This document shows, piece after piece, positions 56,121-64,000 of a DNA stretch of 64,000 bases. Made by a program: the position numbers and the translations under genes. The notes under the pieces are model-generated. The model saw only the letters and a list, made by a program, of their open reading frames with translations, searched no databases and was not told the DNA's origin. Origin of the DNA: Salmonella bongori NCTC 12419 (GTDB taxonomy: Bacteria; Pseudomonadota; Gammaproteobacteria; Enterobacterales; Enterobacteriaceae); contig NC_015761.1 of NCBI RefSeq assembly GCF_000252995.1, forward strand, positions 372,001 through 436,000, given 5' to 3'. Every line of letters begins with the position of its first letter. The stretch's first letter is position 1.

Positions 56121-57224
56121 ATGCAGGATGAGTTTTACATGGCGCGAGCGCTAAAACTAGCGCAGCGTGGACGTTTCACCACTCACCCGAACCCTAATGT
56201 CGGCTGTGTCATTGTTAACAATGGCGAAATTGTCGGCGAAGGTTATCACCAGCGTGCCGGAGAGCCGCACGCCGAGGTCTATGCGCTGCGGATGGCAGGC
56301 GCCAAAGCCAGGGGCGCAACCGCCTATGTTACGCTTGAACCCTGTAGCCATCATGGACGAACGCCGCCATGCAGCGATGCGCTGATTGCGGCTGGCGTCG
56401 CGCGTGTTGTCGCCGCGATGCAGGACCCGAACCCACAGGTCGCCGGACGTGGGCTGTATCGCCTGCAACAGGCGGGTATTTCAGTTAGCCATGGGTTGAT
56501 GATGAGTGAAGCAGAGGCGCTCAATAAAGGCTTCCTCAAGCGGATGCGTACCGGGTTCCCTTATCTTCAGCTTAAACTGGGCGCCTCTGTGGACGGACGG
56601 ACGGCGATGGCCAGCGGCGAAAGCCAATGGATCACCTCGCCGCAGGCCCGGCGCGACGTTCAGCGCTTGCGTGCGCAAAGCCACGCGATCTTAACCAGTA
56701 GCGCTACGGTATTGGCTGACGATCCGGCCTTGACGGTGCGTTGGGCGGAGTTAGACGCATCTACGCAGGCTTCTTACCCGCAGGAAAATCTGCGTCAGCC
56801 GGTGCGAATTGTTATCGACAGCCAAAATCGGGTAACGCCTGCGCACCGTATAGTGCAGCAGCCAGGCGAAACCTGGATTGCGCGTACTCAGGAAGATAGC
56901 CGCGCGTGGCCCGACTCGGTTCGTACTATCAGCGTGCCGGCGCACAACGGACATTTGGATCTGGTTGTGCTGATGATGCAATTAGGCAGGCAGCAGATTA
57001 ATAGTATTTGGGTTGAAGCCGGGCCGGGGCTGGCGGGCGCGTTGCTGCAAGCCGGGCTGGTGGATGAACTAATTGTCTATGTCGCGCCTAAATTGTTGGG
57101 AAGCCAGGCGCGGGGATTATGCGAATTGCCAGGGCTTGAGAAGCTTACCGACGCGCCGCAATTCACCTTCAGCGAAATACGTCATGTTGGGCCGGATGTT
57201 TGCCTGCATATGGTGAGCGCATGA
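56121..57224 (+). CDS. ribD: Bifunctional pyrimidine deaminase/reductase RibD
   Basis: RibD carries out two successive steps of riboflavin synthesis: deamination and NADPH-dependent reduction. The 367-residue protein has an N-terminal zinc deaminase domain with HAEVYAL and TLEPCSHHGRTPPCSDALI (near residues 50-90) and a C-terminal dihydrofolate-reductase-like domain starting near residue 145 (YLQLKLGASVDGRTAMASGES). It is tightly linked to nrdR. Confidence 0.97.
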   Translation: MQDEFYMARALKLAQRGRFTTHPNPNVGCVIVNNGEIVGEGYHQRAGEPHAEVYALRMAGAKARGATAYVTLEPCSHHGRTPPCSDALIAAGVARVVAAMQDPNPQVAGRGLYRLQQAGISVSHGLMMSEAEALNKGFLKRMRTGFPYLQLKLGASVDGRTAMASGESQWITSPQARRDVQRLRAQSHAILTSSATVLADDPALTVRWAELDASTQASYPQENLRQPVRIVIDSQNRVTPAHRIVQQPGETWIARTQEDSRAWPDSVRTISVPAHNGHLDLVVLMMQLGRQQINSIWVEAGPGLAGALLQAGLVDELIVYVAPKLLGSQARGLCELPGLEKLTDAPQFTFSEIRHVGPDVCLHMVSA

Positions 57225-57312
57225 GTTCTCCCGTCGAAAGGGGAGCAGCGCTCAAATTATTATGATAAAATCCGCCCCCCTGCGGGGCTAAATGGACCCT
57301 GGAAGAGAAAAT

Positions 57313-57783
57313 ATGAACATTATTAAAGCTAACGTTGCAGCCCCTGACGCGCGCGTCGCCATCACTATTGCGCGTTTCAACCAGTTTATCAACGACAGCC
57401 TGCTGGATGGCGCAGTCGATGCGCTGACACGTATTGGCCAGGTAAAAGATGATAATATTACCGTAGTATGGGTGCCAGGCGCCTATGAACTCCCGCTGGC
57501 GACCGATGCGCTGGCGAAAAGCGGTAAATATGACGCCGTGATTGCGCTGGGAACTGTCATTCGCGGCGGCACTGCACACTTTGAGTATGTGGCAGGCGGC
57601 GCCAGCAATGGTCTGGCAAGTGTTGCCCAGGACAGCGGCGTGCCGGTAGCCTTTGGTGTTCTGACCACCGAAAGTATTGAACAAGCCATCGAACGTGCTG
57701 GCACAAAAGCCGGTAACAAAGGCGCAGAAGCTGCGCTGACCGCGCTTGAAATGATTAATGTATTGAAAGCCATTAAGGCCTGA
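57313..57783 (+). CDS. ribH: 6,7-dimethyl-8-ribityllumazine synthase (also called RibE in E. coli)
   Basis: This enzyme condenses the RibD pathway product with dihydroxybutanone phosphate to lumazine, the direct precursor of riboflavin, and forms 60-subunit shells. The 156-residue product starts at 57313 (MNIIKANVAAPDARVAI); an upstream ATG at 57292 adds seven residues. GAAGAGAAAAT lies before the chosen start. Active-site residues are in VPGAYELPLA and GTVIRGGTAHFEYV. Confidence 0.97.
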   Translation: MNIIKANVAAPDARVAITIARFNQFINDSLLDGAVDALTRIGQVKDDNITVVWVPGAYELPLATDALAKSGKYDAVIALGTVIRGGTAHFEYVAGGASNGLASVAQDSGVPVAFGVLTTESIEQAIERAGTKAGNKGAEAALTALEMINVLKAIKA

Positions 57784-57803
57784 TTTTTTGTAAGGGGAAT
57801 TCC

Positions 57804-58223
57804 GTGAAACCTGCTGCTCGTCGCCGCGCCCGTGAGTGTGCCGTCCAGGCGCTTTACTCCTGGCAGTTGTCCCAGAACGACATCGCTGATGTTGAATACC
57901 AGTTCCTGGCGGAACAGGACGTAAAAGACGTCGACGTTCTCTATTTCCGTGAACTGCTGTCCGGGGTGGCGACTAACAGCGCGTACCTGGATGGTTTAAT
58001 GAAACCTTACCTGTCCCGCCTGCTTGACGAGCTGGGACAGGTTGAGAAAGCTGTGTTGCGTATTGCTCTGTTTGAGTTGTCAAAACGCAGCGATGTGCCT
58101 TACAAGGTCGCTATCAATGAGGCGATTGAACTGGCGAAAACCTTTGGCGCTGAAGACAGCCATAAATTCGTCAACGGCGTACTGGATAAAGCAGCTCCTG
58201 TGATTCGTCCCAACAAAAAGTGA
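57804..58223 (+). CDS. nusB: Transcription antitermination protein NusB
   Basis: NusB binds boxA RNA with NusE (S10) to promote antitermination in rRNA operons. The 139-residue all-helical protein begins MKPAARRRARECAVQALYSWQLSQND as in E. coli. It lies 20 bp after ribH with a GGGGAATTCC region before the GTG start. A terminator-like hairpin separates it from thiL. Confidence 0.98.
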   Translation: MKPAARRRARECAVQALYSWQLSQNDIADVEYQFLAEQDVKDVDVLYFRELLSGVATNSAYLDGLMKPYLSRLLDELGQVEKAVLRIALFELSKRSDVPYKVAINEAIELAKTFGAEDSHKFVNGVLDKAAPVIRPNKK

Positions 58224-58228
58224 TTCAC

Positions 58229-58283
58229 AGGCCGGAAAGATAGCGGGCCAACGCTGCCCGTTGTCTCCGGCCTTTTCTTTTTT
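58229..58283 (+). terminator. Terminator-like hairpin between nusB and thiL
   Basis: AGGCCGGA (58229-58236) pairs with TCCGGCCT (58266-58273) with inner GGGC/GCCC pairing, followed by TTTCTTTTTT. It may end part of the transcripts before thiL. Confidence 0.8.
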
Positions 58284-58301
58284 ACAGCTGAGGCATAACG
58301 T

Positions 58302-59279
58302 ATGGCATGTGGCGAGTTTTCCCTGATTGCCCGTTATTTTGATCGTGTAAGAAGCTCTCGTCTTGATGTTGAAACCGGTATTGGCGACGATTGCGCGCTC
58401 CTGAATATTCCTGAAAAGCAGACTCTGGCGATCAGTACCGATACGTTGGTCGCGGGCAACCACTTTCTTCCTGATATCGATCCTGCCGATCTGGCTTATA
58501 AAGCTCTGGCGGTAAATTTAAGCGATCTGGCTGCGATGGGAGCCGATCCGGCATGGTTGACTCTGGCGTTAACGTTGCCGGAAGTGAACGAATTGTGGCT
58601 TGAGGCTTTTAGCGACAGTCTGTTTGCGTTATTGAACTACTACGATATGCAACTTATCGGCGGCGATACCACGCGTGGGCCGTTGTCAATGACGCTGGGT
58701 ATTCATGGCTATGTGCCGACTGGTCGGGCGCTTAAACGCTCCGGCGCGAAGCCGGGCGACTGGATTTATATTACCGGTACGCCGGGTGACAGCGCTGCCG
58801 GGCTGGCGGTTTTGCAAAATCGACTCCAGGTGTCAGAGGAGGCAGATGCTCATTATTTTATTAAACGTCATTTACGCCCGACGCCGCGTATTTTACATGG
58901 CCAGGCGTTGCGCGATCTGGCCAGCGCCGCTATCGATCTCTCTGACGGTTTGATTTCTGATCTGGGGCATATTGTCAAGGCCAGCGGTTGTGGCGCAAGG
59001 GTGGATGTGGATGCGCTACCTAAATCTGATGCGATGAGGCGTCATGTTGATGCCGGGCAGGCGCGGCGCTGGGCGCTTTCCGGCGGCGAAGACTACGAGT
59101 TGTGTTTTACGGTGCCGGAACTGAATCGCGGCGCGCTGGATGTCGCTATTGGTCAACTGGGGGTTCCCTTTACCTGTATTGGACAAATGAGCGCGGACAT
59201 TGAAGGGCTGAATTTCGTATGTGACGGAGTGCCTGTCACCTTTGACTGGAAAGGATATGACCATTTTGCCGCGCCTTAA
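58302..59279 (+). CDS. thiL: Thiamine-monophosphate kinase
   Basis: ThiL phosphorylates thiamine monophosphate to the active pyrophosphate. The 325-residue PurM-type protein has GIGDDCALL near residue 27, STDTLVAGNHF near 46 and IGGDTTRGPLSMTL near 121, the magnesium and substrate loops. The segment SGGEDYELCFTVP lies near 263. Its 3' end overlaps pgpA by 23 bases. Confidence 0.97.
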   Translation: MACGEFSLIARYFDRVRSSRLDVETGIGDDCALLNIPEKQTLAISTDTLVAGNHFLPDIDPADLAYKALAVNLSDLAAMGADPAWLTLALTLPEVNELWLEAFSDSLFALLNYYDMQLIGGDTTRGPLSMTLGIHGYVPTGRALKRSGAKPGDWIYITGTPGDSAAGLAVLQNRLQVSEEADAHYFIKRHLRPTPRILHGQALRDLASAAIDLSDGLISDLGHIVKASGCGARVDVDALPKSDAMRRHVDAGQARRWALSGGEDYELCFTVPELNRGALDVAIGQLGVPFTCIGQMSADIEGLNFVCDGVPVTFDWKGYDHFAAP

Positions 59280-59772
59280 AGATGTTGCGAAAAGCCGCCT
59301 GAATTTGCGCAATCCGTGGCATTTGCTTGCCACCGGGTTTGGTAGCGGGCTGAGTCCCGTGGTGCCGGGAACGATGGGATCGCTGGCGGCGATCCCTTTC
59401 TGGTATCTGATGACGTTTCTGCCGTGGCAGCTCTATTCGCTGGTGGTGATGTTTGGGATTTGCATCGGCGTTTATCTTTGCCACCAGACGGCAAAAGATA
59501 TGGGGGTACACGACCACGGCAGTATTGTCTGGGATGAATTTATCGGCATGTGGATAACGCTGATGGCGTTGCCGACAACGGACTGGCAGTGGGTGGCTGC
59601 CGGCTTCGTTATTTTCCGTATTCTGGATATGTGGAAACCCTGGCCGATCCGTTGGTTTGATCGTAACGTACATGGCGGAATGGGGATTATGATCGATGAT
59701 ATTGTCGCCGGGGTGATATCCGCCGGGATTTTATACTTTATTGGTCACCATTGGCCGATCGGGGTGATTTAA
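59257..59772 (+). CDS. pgpA: Phosphatidylglycerophosphatase A
   Basis: PgpA dephosphorylates phosphatidylglycerophosphate in the inner membrane. The 171-residue product starts at 59257 (MTILPRLKDVAKSRLN) inside thiL, as in E. coli; an earlier in-frame ATG at 59221 is less likely. Membrane segments and the family motifs SGLSPVVPGTMGS and IVWDEFIGMW are present. A BIME follows. Confidence 0.96.
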   Translation: MTILPRLKDVAKSRLNLRNPWHLLATGFGSGLSPVVPGTMGSLAAIPFWYLMTFLPWQLYSLVVMFGICIGVYLCHQTAKDMGVHDHGSIVWDEFIGMWITLMALPTTDWQWVAAGFVIFRILDMWKPWPIRWFDRNVHGGMGIMIDDIVAGVISAGILYFIGHHWPIGVI

Positions 59773-59792
59773 CCCTTTTCAGGGATCTGTGG

Positions 59793-59892
59793 TTGGCCCG
59801 ATAAGCATAGCGCCCAGCGGGCAATCAGTGCCGGATGACGATATAATCTTTATCCGGCTTACAACCGAGCGCAGCGCCATCGGGCTCCGGCC
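59793..59892. repeat. BIME between pgpA and yajO
   Basis: Three REP-like units can be read: 59793-59820 (GCCCGATAAGCATAGCGCCC), a dyad 59830-59858 (GCCGGAT...ATCCGGC) and 59868-59892 (GAGCGCAGCGCCATCGGGCT). The array ends one base before the yajO stop codon between two convergent genes. Confidence 0.78.
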
Positions 59893-59893
59893 T

Positions 59894-60868
59894 TTATTTA
59901 AATCCCACCACTGGATGCTGTTTGTACGGCGTTTCAAGTTCGGCAATCTGCTCCGGTTTCAGCGTTAAATCAACGGCATTCAGCAACTCATCTAACTGTT
60001 CTTCACGCGATGCACCAATAATAGGGGCGGCAATGCCTGGTTTGCTTAGCAGCCAGGCCAGCGCTACCTGGGCTCGCGTCGCGCCAAGTGCCTCGCTGAC
60101 CCCAGCCAGTCGCTCCGCTATCTGCGCGTCGTTTTTATCGCTTTCATCGTATAAGTTTTTGCCCACTTCATCGGAGACCAGGCGGGCCGTGGTTTCTCCC
60201 CAGGGGCGAGTTAAGCGCCCACGCGCCAGCGGACTCCACGGAATCACGGCGACGCCTTCCTGCCAGCACAGCGGCAACATCTCGCGCTCTTCTTCGCGGT
60301 AAATCAGGTTGTAGTGATCCTGCATTGTCATAAACGGCGCCCAGTTGTGCTGCTTTTGTAACGCCAGCGCCTGGGCAAACTGAGAGGCGTGCATTGAAGA
60401 GGCGCCGATATAGCGGGCTTTCCCCGCCTTCACTACGTCGTTTAGCGCGTCCAGAGTTTCTTCTATCGGCGTGTTGTAGTCCCAGCGGTGAATTTGCAGG
60501 ATATCGACATACTCCATCCCCAAACGCCGCAGGCTGTCGTCAATGGAGCGCATAATCTGCGCGCGGGACAAGCCCTCTGCCAGATCGCCGACGCGATGGA
60601 AGACTTTCGTTGCTACCACAACTTCATCACGATGGGCAAAATCGCGCAGAGCACGACCCAAAATCTCTTCACTGCTGCCGTCGGAGTAGCTGTTGGCGGT
60701 ATCAAAAAAATTAATGCCGCCTTCCAGCGCACGTTTAATAAGGGGGCGACTACTCTCTTCGGGAAGCGTCCAGGCGTGATGGCCGCGGCTCGGTTCACCG
60801 AACGTCATACAGCCCAGACAAAGTCGGGAAACCCGGAGGTCTGTTTTTCCCAGTAAGTTGTATTGCAT
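59894..60868 (-). CDS. yajO: Aldo-keto reductase YajO
   Basis: The 324-residue aldo-keto reductase starts at MQYNLLGKTDLRVSRLCLGCMTFGE as in E. coli; the open frame upstream to 61033 overlaps dxs. The catalytic tetrad residues are visible: Asp in FFDTANSYSDGSSEE, Tyr in the same stretch, Lys in VVATKVFH, and His in LQIHRWD. YajO has been linked to 1-deoxyxylulose 5-phosphate and thiamine precursor metabolism in E. coli; the role is not firmly settled. It is 55 bp after dxs, in the xseB-ispA-dxs-yajO transcription unit. Confidence 0.95.
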   Translation of the reverse strand: MQYNLLGKTDLRVSRLCLGCMTFGEPSRGHHAWTLPEESSRPLIKRALEGGINFFDTANSYSDGSSEEILGRALRDFAHRDEVVVATKVFHRVGDLAEGLSRAQIMRSIDDSLRRLGMEYVDILQIHRWDYNTPIEETLDALNDVVKAGKARYIGASSMHASQFAQALALQKQHNWAPFMTMQDHYNLIYREEEREMLPLCWQEGVAVIPWSPLARGRLTRPWGETTARLVSDEVGKNLYDESDKNDAQIAERLAGVSEALGATRAQVALAWLLSKPGIAAPIIGASREEQLDELLNAVDLTLKPEQIAELETPYKQHPVVGFK

Positions 60869-60923
60869 GTGATTACTCCTGCTATGCTCGTCGGTATTAA
60901 GCATAGCAGGAGCGGAGAGGGGA

Positions 60924-62786
60924 TTATGCCAGCCAGGTCTTGATCCTGGCTTCAATGCCTGCGGCGTCAAGTCCCAGTTCAGCACGGGCTTCTTCCTGCG
61001 TCCCTTGCGGGATAAAGAAATCCGGGAGGCCAATATTCAGTACTGGTACCGGTTTACGATGCGCCATTAGCACTTCGTTTACGCCGCTGCCAGCGCCGCC
61101 CATAATGGCGTTTTCTTCCAGTGTGACCAGCGCTTCATGCCGCGCGGCCATCTCCAGAATTAACGTGTCGTCCAGCGGTTTTACAAAACGCATATCAACC
61201 AGCGTGGCGTTCAGAGTTTCGGCCACTTTTGCGGCTTCTGGCATTAATGTGCCAAAGTTCAGAATCGCCAGTTTTTCACCATGACGTTTTATGAGACCTT
61301 TACCAACAGGCAGTTTTTCCAGTGGTGTTAGCGCCACGCCCTGCGCAGTACCACGTGGATAACGTACTGCCGTCGGGCCATCGTTATAGTGATAGCCGGT
61401 AAACAGCATCTGGCGGCACTCGTTTTCGTCGCTTGGCGTCATGATAACCATATCCGGGATGCAGCGCAGATAAGAGAGATCGAACGCGCCCTGGTGCGTT
61501 TGTCCGTCCGCGCCCACGATGCCAGCGCGATCGATAGCGAACATGACCGGCAGTTTCTGGATCGCAACATCATGAATGACCTGATCGTAGGCGCGCTGCA
61601 GGAAGGTGGAGTAGATCGCAACGACAGGCTTATAACCGCCAATCGCCAGACCTGCGGCGAACGTGACGGCATGTTGTTCGGCAATCGCCACGTCAAAGTA
61701 ACGATCGGGGAATTTACGCGAAAACTCGACCATACCGGAGCCTTCACGCATCGCTGGCGTGATCGCCATCAGCTTGCTGTCCTTGGCGGCAGTTTCACAC
61801 AGCCAGTCACCGAAGATTTTTGAATACCCCGGCAGACCGCCGCTGCTTTTCGGCAGACAGCCACTGGAGGGATCGAATTTTGGCACCGCATGAAAAGTGA
61901 TGGGGTCTTTTTCCGCCGGTTCATAGCCGCGGCCCTTTTTGGTCATAATATGCAGGAACTGTGGACCTTTCAGGTCGCGCATGTTCTTCAATGTGCTGAT
62001 AAGCCCCATGACATCGTGACCATCTACCGGCCCGATGTAGTTAAAGCCCAGCTCTTCGAACAAGGTTCCCGGCACCACCATGCCTTTAATGTGCTCTTCG
62101 GTACGCTTGAGCAGCTCTTTGATTGGCGGTACGCCGGAGAAGACCTTTTTTCCGCCTTCGCGCAGGGATGAGTAAAGTTTGCCGGAGAGTAGCTGCGCCA
62201 GATGGTTATTGAGCGCGCCGACGTTTTCTGAAATCGACATTTCATTGTCGTTCAGAATGACCAGCATATCAGGCCGGATATCGCCGGCGTGATTCATGGC
62301 TTCAAACGCCATACCGGCGGTAATTGCCCCGTCGCCAATCACGCAGACGGTGCGGCGATCTTTGCCTTCTTTCTCTGCCGCTACCGCAATACCGATACCG
62401 GCGCTAATGGAGGTAGAGGAATGCCCGACGCTCAGCACATCGTATTCGCTTTCGCCACGCCACGGGAAGGGGTGCAGGCCGCCTTTCTGGCGAATTGTGC
62501 CGATTTGGTCGCGACGACCGGTAAGAATTTTGTGCGGATAAGCCTGGTGACCCACATCCCAGATCAACTGGTCAAATGGGGTGTTGTAGACATAATGCAG
62601 CGCCACGGTAAGTTCCACTGTGCCCAGCCCGGAAGCAAAGTGTCCGCTGGAACGGCTTACGCTGTCGAGTAAGTAGCGGCGTAGCTCGTCGCAGAGTTTC
62701 GGCAGACTCTCTTTCGGTAACAGTCGTAACTCCTGGGTGGAGTCGACTAATGCCAGGGTAGGGTATTTGGCTATATCAAAACTCAT
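60924..62786 (-). CDS. dxs: 1-deoxy-D-xylulose-5-phosphate synthase
   Basis: Dxs condenses pyruvate and glyceraldehyde 3-phosphate, the entry step of the MEP isoprenoid pathway and a source for thiamine and pyridoxal. The 620-residue transketolase-like protein has the thiamine-pyrophosphate motif GDGAITAGMAFEAMN near residue 152. HASGLG-type substrate residues near the start (SGHFASGLGTVELTVALHYV) and the pyrimidine-binding IAEQHAVTFAAGLA near residue 370 are also present. It begins 23 bp after ispA. Confidence 0.98.
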   Translation of the reverse strand: MSFDIAKYPTLALVDSTQELRLLPKESLPKLCDELRRYLLDSVSRSSGHFASGLGTVELTVALHYVYNTPFDQLIWDVGHQAYPHKILTGRRDQIGTIRQKGGLHPFPWRGESEYDVLSVGHSSTSISAGIGIAVAAEKEGKDRRTVCVIGDGAITAGMAFEAMNHAGDIRPDMLVILNDNEMSISENVGALNNHLAQLLSGKLYSSLREGGKKVFSGVPPIKELLKRTEEHIKGMVVPGTLFEELGFNYIGPVDGHDVMGLISTLKNMRDLKGPQFLHIMTKKGRGYEPAEKDPITFHAVPKFDPSSGCLPKSSGGLPGYSKIFGDWLCETAAKDSKLMAITPAMREGSGMVEFSRKFPDRYFDVAIAEQHAVTFAAGLAIGGYKPVVAIYSTFLQRAYDQVIHDVAIQKLPVMFAIDRAGIVGADGQTHQGAFDLSYLRCIPDMVIMTPSDENECRQMLFTGYHYNDGPTAVRYPRGTAQGVALTPLEKLPVGKGLIKRHGEKLAILNFGTLMPEAAKVAETLNATLVDMRFVKPLDDTLILEMAARHEALVTLEENAIMGGAGSGVNEVLMAHRKPVPVLNIGLPDFFIPQGTQEEARAELGLDAAGIEARIKTWLA

Positions 62787-62809
62787 CGCAAGCTCATTGG
62801 ATATGGGGT

Positions 62810-63709
62810 TTATTTATCACGCTGGATTATGTAGTTCGCTAGCGCTTCCAGTGCCGAGGTGTCCAGTGATTGTGCGGCCAGTTGATTTAACGACTGACGG
62901 GCGTCCTCTATCAGGTCCCGGGCTTTATTCCGGGCTTGCTCAAGACCCAGAAGTGCAGGGTAGGTACTTTTGCCAAGCTGCTGGTCTGCGCCCTGACGTT
63001 TACCTAACGTTGCAGTATCGCCCACCACATCCAGAATGTCATCCTGAACCTGGAAGGCAAGGCCAATACTTTCTGCGTAGCGGTCAAGTATCGGCAGAGC
63101 GTTCCGCCCCTTATCGCCAGCACTTAACGCGCCAAGACGCACAGCGGCGCGAATGAGCGCGCCGGTCTTATGGCGATGAATTCGCTCCAGCGCGTCCAGG
63201 GATATTTGCTGGCCTTCTGCCGCCAGATCTAACGCCTGGCCGCCGCACATTCCGGCGATACCGCTGGCATTCGCCAGTTCGGCGATCATCGCGATACGAT
63301 CGCGATCGGCCACTTCCGGCATCGGCGCATTGCTGATAATGGCAAACGCCAGCGTTTGCAACGCGTCTCCCGCCAGGATCGCATTGGCTTCGCCAAATTT
63401 AATATGGCAAGTCGGCAGACCGCGGCGCAAATCGTCATCATCCATCGCTGGCAGGTCGTCATGGATCAGCGAATAGGCATGGATGCATTCAACCGCAGCG
63501 GCTGGCGCATCCAGCGTTGCCGTGCTAACGCCAAACATCTTTCCAGTCGCGTAAACCAGAAACGGACGCAGGCGTTTACCACCTAATAGTGCGCCGTACT
63601 GCATGGCTTCGACCACGGGAGTGTTCTGAAAGGGCAGTGGCGTGATAAAACGGCTTAGCGCCAGATTCGCTTGTGTAACGCAAGCCTGAAGCTGCTGCAT
63701 AAAATCCAT
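62810..63709 (-). CDS. ispA: Farnesyl diphosphate synthase (geranyltranstransferase)
   Basis: IspA extends dimethylallyl diphosphate to farnesyl diphosphate. The 299-residue all-helical protein has both aspartate-rich motifs: DDLPAMDDDDLRRG near residue 84 and FQVQDDILDVVGD near 222. Its ATG directly follows the xseB stop codon with no gap, so translation is probably coupled. Confidence 0.98.
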   Translation of the reverse strand: MDFMQQLQACVTQANLALSRFITPLPFQNTPVVEAMQYGALLGGKRLRPFLVYATGKMFGVSTATLDAPAAAVECIHAYSLIHDDLPAMDDDDLRRGLPTCHIKFGEANAILAGDALQTLAFAIISNAPMPEVADRDRIAMIAELANASGIAGMCGGQALDLAAEGQQISLDALERIHRHKTGALIRAAVRLGALSAGDKGRNALPILDRYAESIGLAFQVQDDILDVVGDTATLGKRQGADQQLGKSTYPALLGLEQARNKARDLIEDARQSLNQLAAQSLDTSALEALANYIIQRDK

Positions 63710-63952
63710 TTATTCATTATCCGCGATAAAAGGCTCGGGTGAAGCCGCTTCATTATCAGACAGCAAAATTTGCACGCGCTGTTCTGCCTGCTGTAGTTTT
63801 GCCTGCCCCTGACGCGCCAGCTGTACGCCACGCTCAAATTCATTTAGCGCATCTTCCAGCGGCAGGTCGCCGTTTTCCAGGCGGGTAACAATCTGTTCCA
63901 GCTCGCTCAGCGCTGTTTCAAAGCTGGCGGGCGCCTCATTTTTCTTCGGCAT
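63710..63952 (-). CDS. xseB: Exodeoxyribonuclease VII small subunit
   Basis: XseB is the small subunit of exonuclease VII, which degrades single-stranded DNA with XseA. The 80-residue protein is helical (FETALSELEQIVTRLENGDLPLEDALNEFERG) as usual for the family. It is the first gene of the leftward unit with ispA, dxs and yajO. Its upstream region runs to the end of the window, where thiI would lie divergently in E. coli. Confidence 0.97.
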   Translation of the reverse strand: MPKKNEAPASFETALSELEQIVTRLENGDLPLEDALNEFERGVQLARQGQAKLQQAEQRVQILLSDNEAASPEPFIADNE

Positions 63953-64000
63953 GATGACTATTTGACTCTCTGTAATGGCAGCACAAGTCTATGGTAACGG

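Overview
The window is a stretch of enterobacterial chromosome whose gene order closely follows the Escherichia/Salmonella backbone from prp to xseB. Several features point to Salmonella, and to a lineage that has kept part of lac (S. bongori or a subspecies such as arizonae/diarizonae) rather than S. enterica subsp. enterica. These are a tsaA-type 2-Cys peroxiredoxin between malZ and acpH, the absence of phoA between iraP and psiF, an extensin-like protein plus an MdtG-like transporter between ddlA and iraP, and a lacI-lacZ pair without lacY or lacA. The genus is inferred from remembered gene order and protein similarity; no search was run.

Left part (1-12.6 kb): the 3' end of prpC, then prpD and prpE (propionate catabolism by the 2-methylcitrate cycle). 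Convergent to these lies a reduced lac locus. lacZ keeps a recognisable CRP site, promoter, operator O1 and intragenic O2, and lacI keeps its own promoter. About 1.8 kb of foreign-looking, AT-rich DNA carrying a YeeN/YebC-family gene separates lacI from the lacZ control region, in the place where operator O3 would lie. mmuM and hemB follow.

Middle part (12.6-34 kb): a type V autotransporter of the YaiT/EhaC type, iprA, ampH, the sbmA-yaiW peptide-uptake pair, yaiY, yaiZ, ddlA, an extensin-like protein, an MFS transporter, iraP, psiF, dgcC (adrA), proC, yaiI, the TyrR/TrpR-controlled aroL with yaiA and aroM, ppnP, rdgC, mak and araJ. Envelope and stress functions dominate.

Right part (34-64 kb): sbcDC (double-strand-end nuclease), phoBR with a Pho box, brnQ, proY, malZ with two MalT boxes, tsaA, acpH, an expanded ERIC element, then the housekeeping operons queA-tgt-yajC-secD-secF(-yajD), nrdR-ribD-ribH-nusB-thiL-pgpA and, on the other strand, xseB-ispA-dxs-yajO. 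tsx and yajI lie between them.

No rRNA, tRNA, CRISPR array, prophage or intact insertion sequence was recognised. The strongest leads are the rebuilt lac control region with its inserted YeeN-type gene; an extensin-like envelope protein beside ddlA with an apparent LAS-type zinc-peptidase motif set; a 25-bp perfect inverted repeat where phoA would be expected; and an enlarged ERIC element reaching to 6 bp from the acpH start. All base-level motif calls were made by eye.
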